From: Alphaproteobacteria bacterium
GTDB taxonomy: Bacteria; Pseudomonadota; Alphaproteobacteria; JAAXGF01
Assembly (NCBI GenBank): GCA_012267605.1
Contig: JAAXGF010000152.1
Location: forward strand, 1 to 7,322
DNA: 7,322 nt
Reading direction: 5' to 3'
The translations under genes were made by a program, and so were the position numbers. Under the pieces are notes generated by a model. It made no database searches and was not told the DNA's origin. It saw nothing but the letters and a program-made list of their open reading frames with translations. Positions 6,097-7,322 of this stretch are shown one piece after another (position 1 is the first letter of the stretch; every line of letters begins with the position of its first letter).

Positions 6097-6993
6097 ATGT
6101 CAGCGAACGGCCAAGATCCAAAAACGTTGCTGATCGTTTTGGGCGCGATGAAGTCCGGGACGTCGAGTCTTTTCGACCTATTGGCCCGGCATCCCGCCAT
6201 TTGCCCAAGTTCGACCAAGGAACCATATTTTTTTGCGGACGAAACCCGGTGCTGTCAGGTTCACGCCGCGTACTTCAAACTGTGGCAACCTGAACCGGGC
6301 CAGACCGTCCTCATGGAAGGGTCCACGGATTACACGAAATACCCCTATATTCGAAACGTGCCGGAGCGGCTGAAAGCGCTCGAGGATGCCGGCCATAACC
6401 TAAAGTTCATCTATATCATGCGCCATCCGGTGGCCCGCATGGAATCCCACGTCCGCCATCTCTTCCTACACCGATGCGACGTCATTCAGCGCCCGGTGGA
6501 ACTCGCGCGTCTCGACGTCGGTATTCTCGACCGGTTCGTTGCCCTGTCGTCCTACGCATTTCAGCTCGATCAATTCAGAAAGTGTTTTGAACGCGATCAG
6601 TTTTTCCTGACGACTTTCGAAAAGCTAATGGCCGACCGTACGGGAACCGTGAACGAAGTATTGGAATTCCTTGACCTGTCACCGATGGTCGACGAGGACT
6701 TCAAAGCGGCCAAGGCGGCGAATGTTACCGAGAACGTGCGTACCTGGCACTATCTACCGAGTGCCTATCGGATTCTTACGGACAACTATTTGATCAAGAA
6801 CATCGTGTCCCCACGAATTCCCGAACGCTGGAAAGCGAAACTACGCGATCGGGTTACCCGGCAGTATCCGCACCGCGTGACCTTGACCGAAGAGGAAAAA
6901 ATCATCTCGCTCGAACGGCTCAAACCTGACCTGCGGAGATTAAAGGAAGAATGGCAGGTCTCGTATGTTGACGACTGGGGCATCTCCTTGTGA
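6097..6993 (+). CDS. PAPS-dependent sulfotransferase (Sulfotransfer_1-like)
   Basis: This 298-residue cytosolic enzyme would transfer a sulfo group from PAPS to a hydroxyl or amine, most likely on a glycan or lipid-linked sugar. The 5'-phosphosulfate loop is LGAMKSGTSSL, with Lys19 and the SGTSS turn at residues 20-24. The 3'-phosphate site is IMRHPVARMESH, with Arg109 and Ser117. EGSTDYTKYP (about 74-83) is typical of the heparan-sulfate-sulfotransferase-like bacterial group, as is the later SSYAFQLDQFRKCF followed by FEKL, which anchors the acceptor-side helix. Length is normal. ATG lies 13 nt after the epimerase stop with no clear ribosome-binding site, suggesting translational coupling. 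The gene lies between an NDP-sugar enzyme and a glycosyltransferase, so a carbohydrate acceptor is the best inference. The acceptor itself cannot be named from sequence. Confidence 0.92.
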   Translation: MSANGQDPKTLLIVLGAMKSGTSSLFDLLARHPAICPSSTKEPYFFADETRCCQVHAAYFKLWQPEPGQTVLMEGSTDYTKYPYIRNVPERLKALEDAGHNLKFIYIMRHPVARMESHVRHLFLHRCDVIQRPVELARLDVGILDRFVALSSYAFQLDQFRKCFERDQFFLTTFEKLMADRTGTVNEVLEFLDLSPMVDEDFKAAKAANVTENVRTWHYLPSAYRILTDNYLIKNIVSPRIPERWKAKLRDRVTRQYPHRVTLTEEEKIISLERLKPDLRRLKEEWQVSYVDDWGISL

Positions 6994-7018
6994 ACTCGCA
7001 GCCGACGCATTTTTGATC

Positions 7019-7024
7019 AGGGGG
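7019..7024 (+). promoter_or_regulatory. Ribosome-binding site for the glycosyltransferase
   Basis: AGGGGG ends 8 nt before ATG at 7033. The 39-nt gap after the sulfotransferase has no terminator, so the three genes are probably co-transcribed and this gene has its own initiation signal. Confidence 0.65.
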
Positions 7025-7032
7025 CATCGAAC

Positions 7033-7322
7033 ATGAGCGATACGTCCGTGGAAACTCCCGAGAATCGCCGCCTACTTATCGTTGTCATCAATTGGCATCA
7101 AGAGGACGAAACGTTGCCATGTCTTCGGCAACTCCGTGCCCAAGTGCCGGAGGGCACCTCAATCCTATTGGTAGACAATGAGGGCGATCAAAAATCCGCT
7201 GCGGCGTTCGACGCGCATCCAGAGCTTTTCGACCAATATCACCGGTTCGAGGAAAACCTTGGCTTTACCGGCGGATGCAATTTTGGATTGTCGTTTGCTC
7301 GTAACTGCCCAGGTCTGATCCC
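7033..7322 (+). CDS. Family 2 glycosyltransferase, N-terminal part (partial)
   Basis: The first 96 codons are visible; the gene runs off the window. After a short polar N-terminus, LLIVVINWHQEDETLPCL is the first strand and helix of a GT-A fold (usual form VVNWN...LxxCL). ILLVDNEGDQ is the second strand with the Asp that contacts the nucleotide uracil or base; the family normally has VVDNAS or similar. ENLGFTGGCNFGL is the N-x-GFaGGxNxG signature of the rhamnosyltransferase-like (WbbL/RfbF) branch of GT2, which transfers a sugar from an NDP-sugar to a growing polysaccharide at the inner face of the membrane. The DXD motif would lie beyond the window end. Donor and acceptor are unknown; the neighbours argue for a capsule, O-antigen or exopolysaccharide. 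Confidence 0.9.
   Translation, partial: MSDTSVETPENRRLLIVVINWHQEDETLPCLRQLRAQVPEGTSILLVDNEGDQKSAAAFDAHPELFDQYHRFEENLGFTGGCNFGLSFARNCPGLI

Overview
The window reads as chromosomal DNA from a Gram-negative bacterium, probably a proteobacterium. The coding density is high, the base composition is moderately GC-rich, and there is an inner-membrane ABC exporter with a periplasmic adaptor next to a surface-glycan gene cluster. All supported genes are on the + strand. The window opens inside one gene and closes inside another. No rRNA, tRNA, CRISPR array, insertion sequence or phage gene was seen.

Left part (1-3852): a tripartite-type ABC export cassette. It has the C-terminal end of an ATP-binding subunit, a large FtsX/MacB-type permease with eight predicted membrane segments, and a HlyD/MacA-like periplasmic adaptor. 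The permease is not intact as written. An in-frame TGA interrupts it at codon 86, and a one-base shift at a T run near 2013-2016 separates its last third. The peptide on either side of both lesions is contiguous and family-like, so this is one recently broken gene, a recoded gene, or a gene carrying sequence errors.

Middle (3853-5084): a leader of about 210 nt with small palindromes, then a 1-Cys (Prx6-type) peroxiredoxin with a perfect AGGAGG ribosome-binding site and a hairpin-plus-T5 terminator. Next comes a 380-nt non-coding stretch that becomes AT-rich. It holds a good sigma70-like promoter (TTGAAA-17-TATTGT), a 13-nt inverted repeat and three GAATTC palindromes in the predicted 5' leader.

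Right part (5085-7322): the start of a sugar-modification or polysaccharide operon. It contains a nucleotide-sugar epimerase/dehydratase (extended SDR), a PAPS-dependent sulfotransferase and the N-terminus of a family 2 glycosyltransferase. Together they suggest a sulfated surface glycan, with the epimerase supplying the sugar nucleotide, the glycosyltransferase polymerising and the sulfotransferase decorating. The epimerase contains a hidden pair of compensating frameshifts. Between about 5409 and 5450 the reading frame gives an atypical peptide, while the +1 frame spells the expected active-site strand with its Ser-Ser motif.

The most notable feature is this repeated pattern of frame or stop lesions inside otherwise well-conserved genes. 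It could reflect consensus errors, real gene decay or, less likely, recoding. Raw reads would separate these. I did not find a clearly novel multi-gene system. The closest candidates are the permease lesions and the regulatory architecture upstream of the glycan operon.
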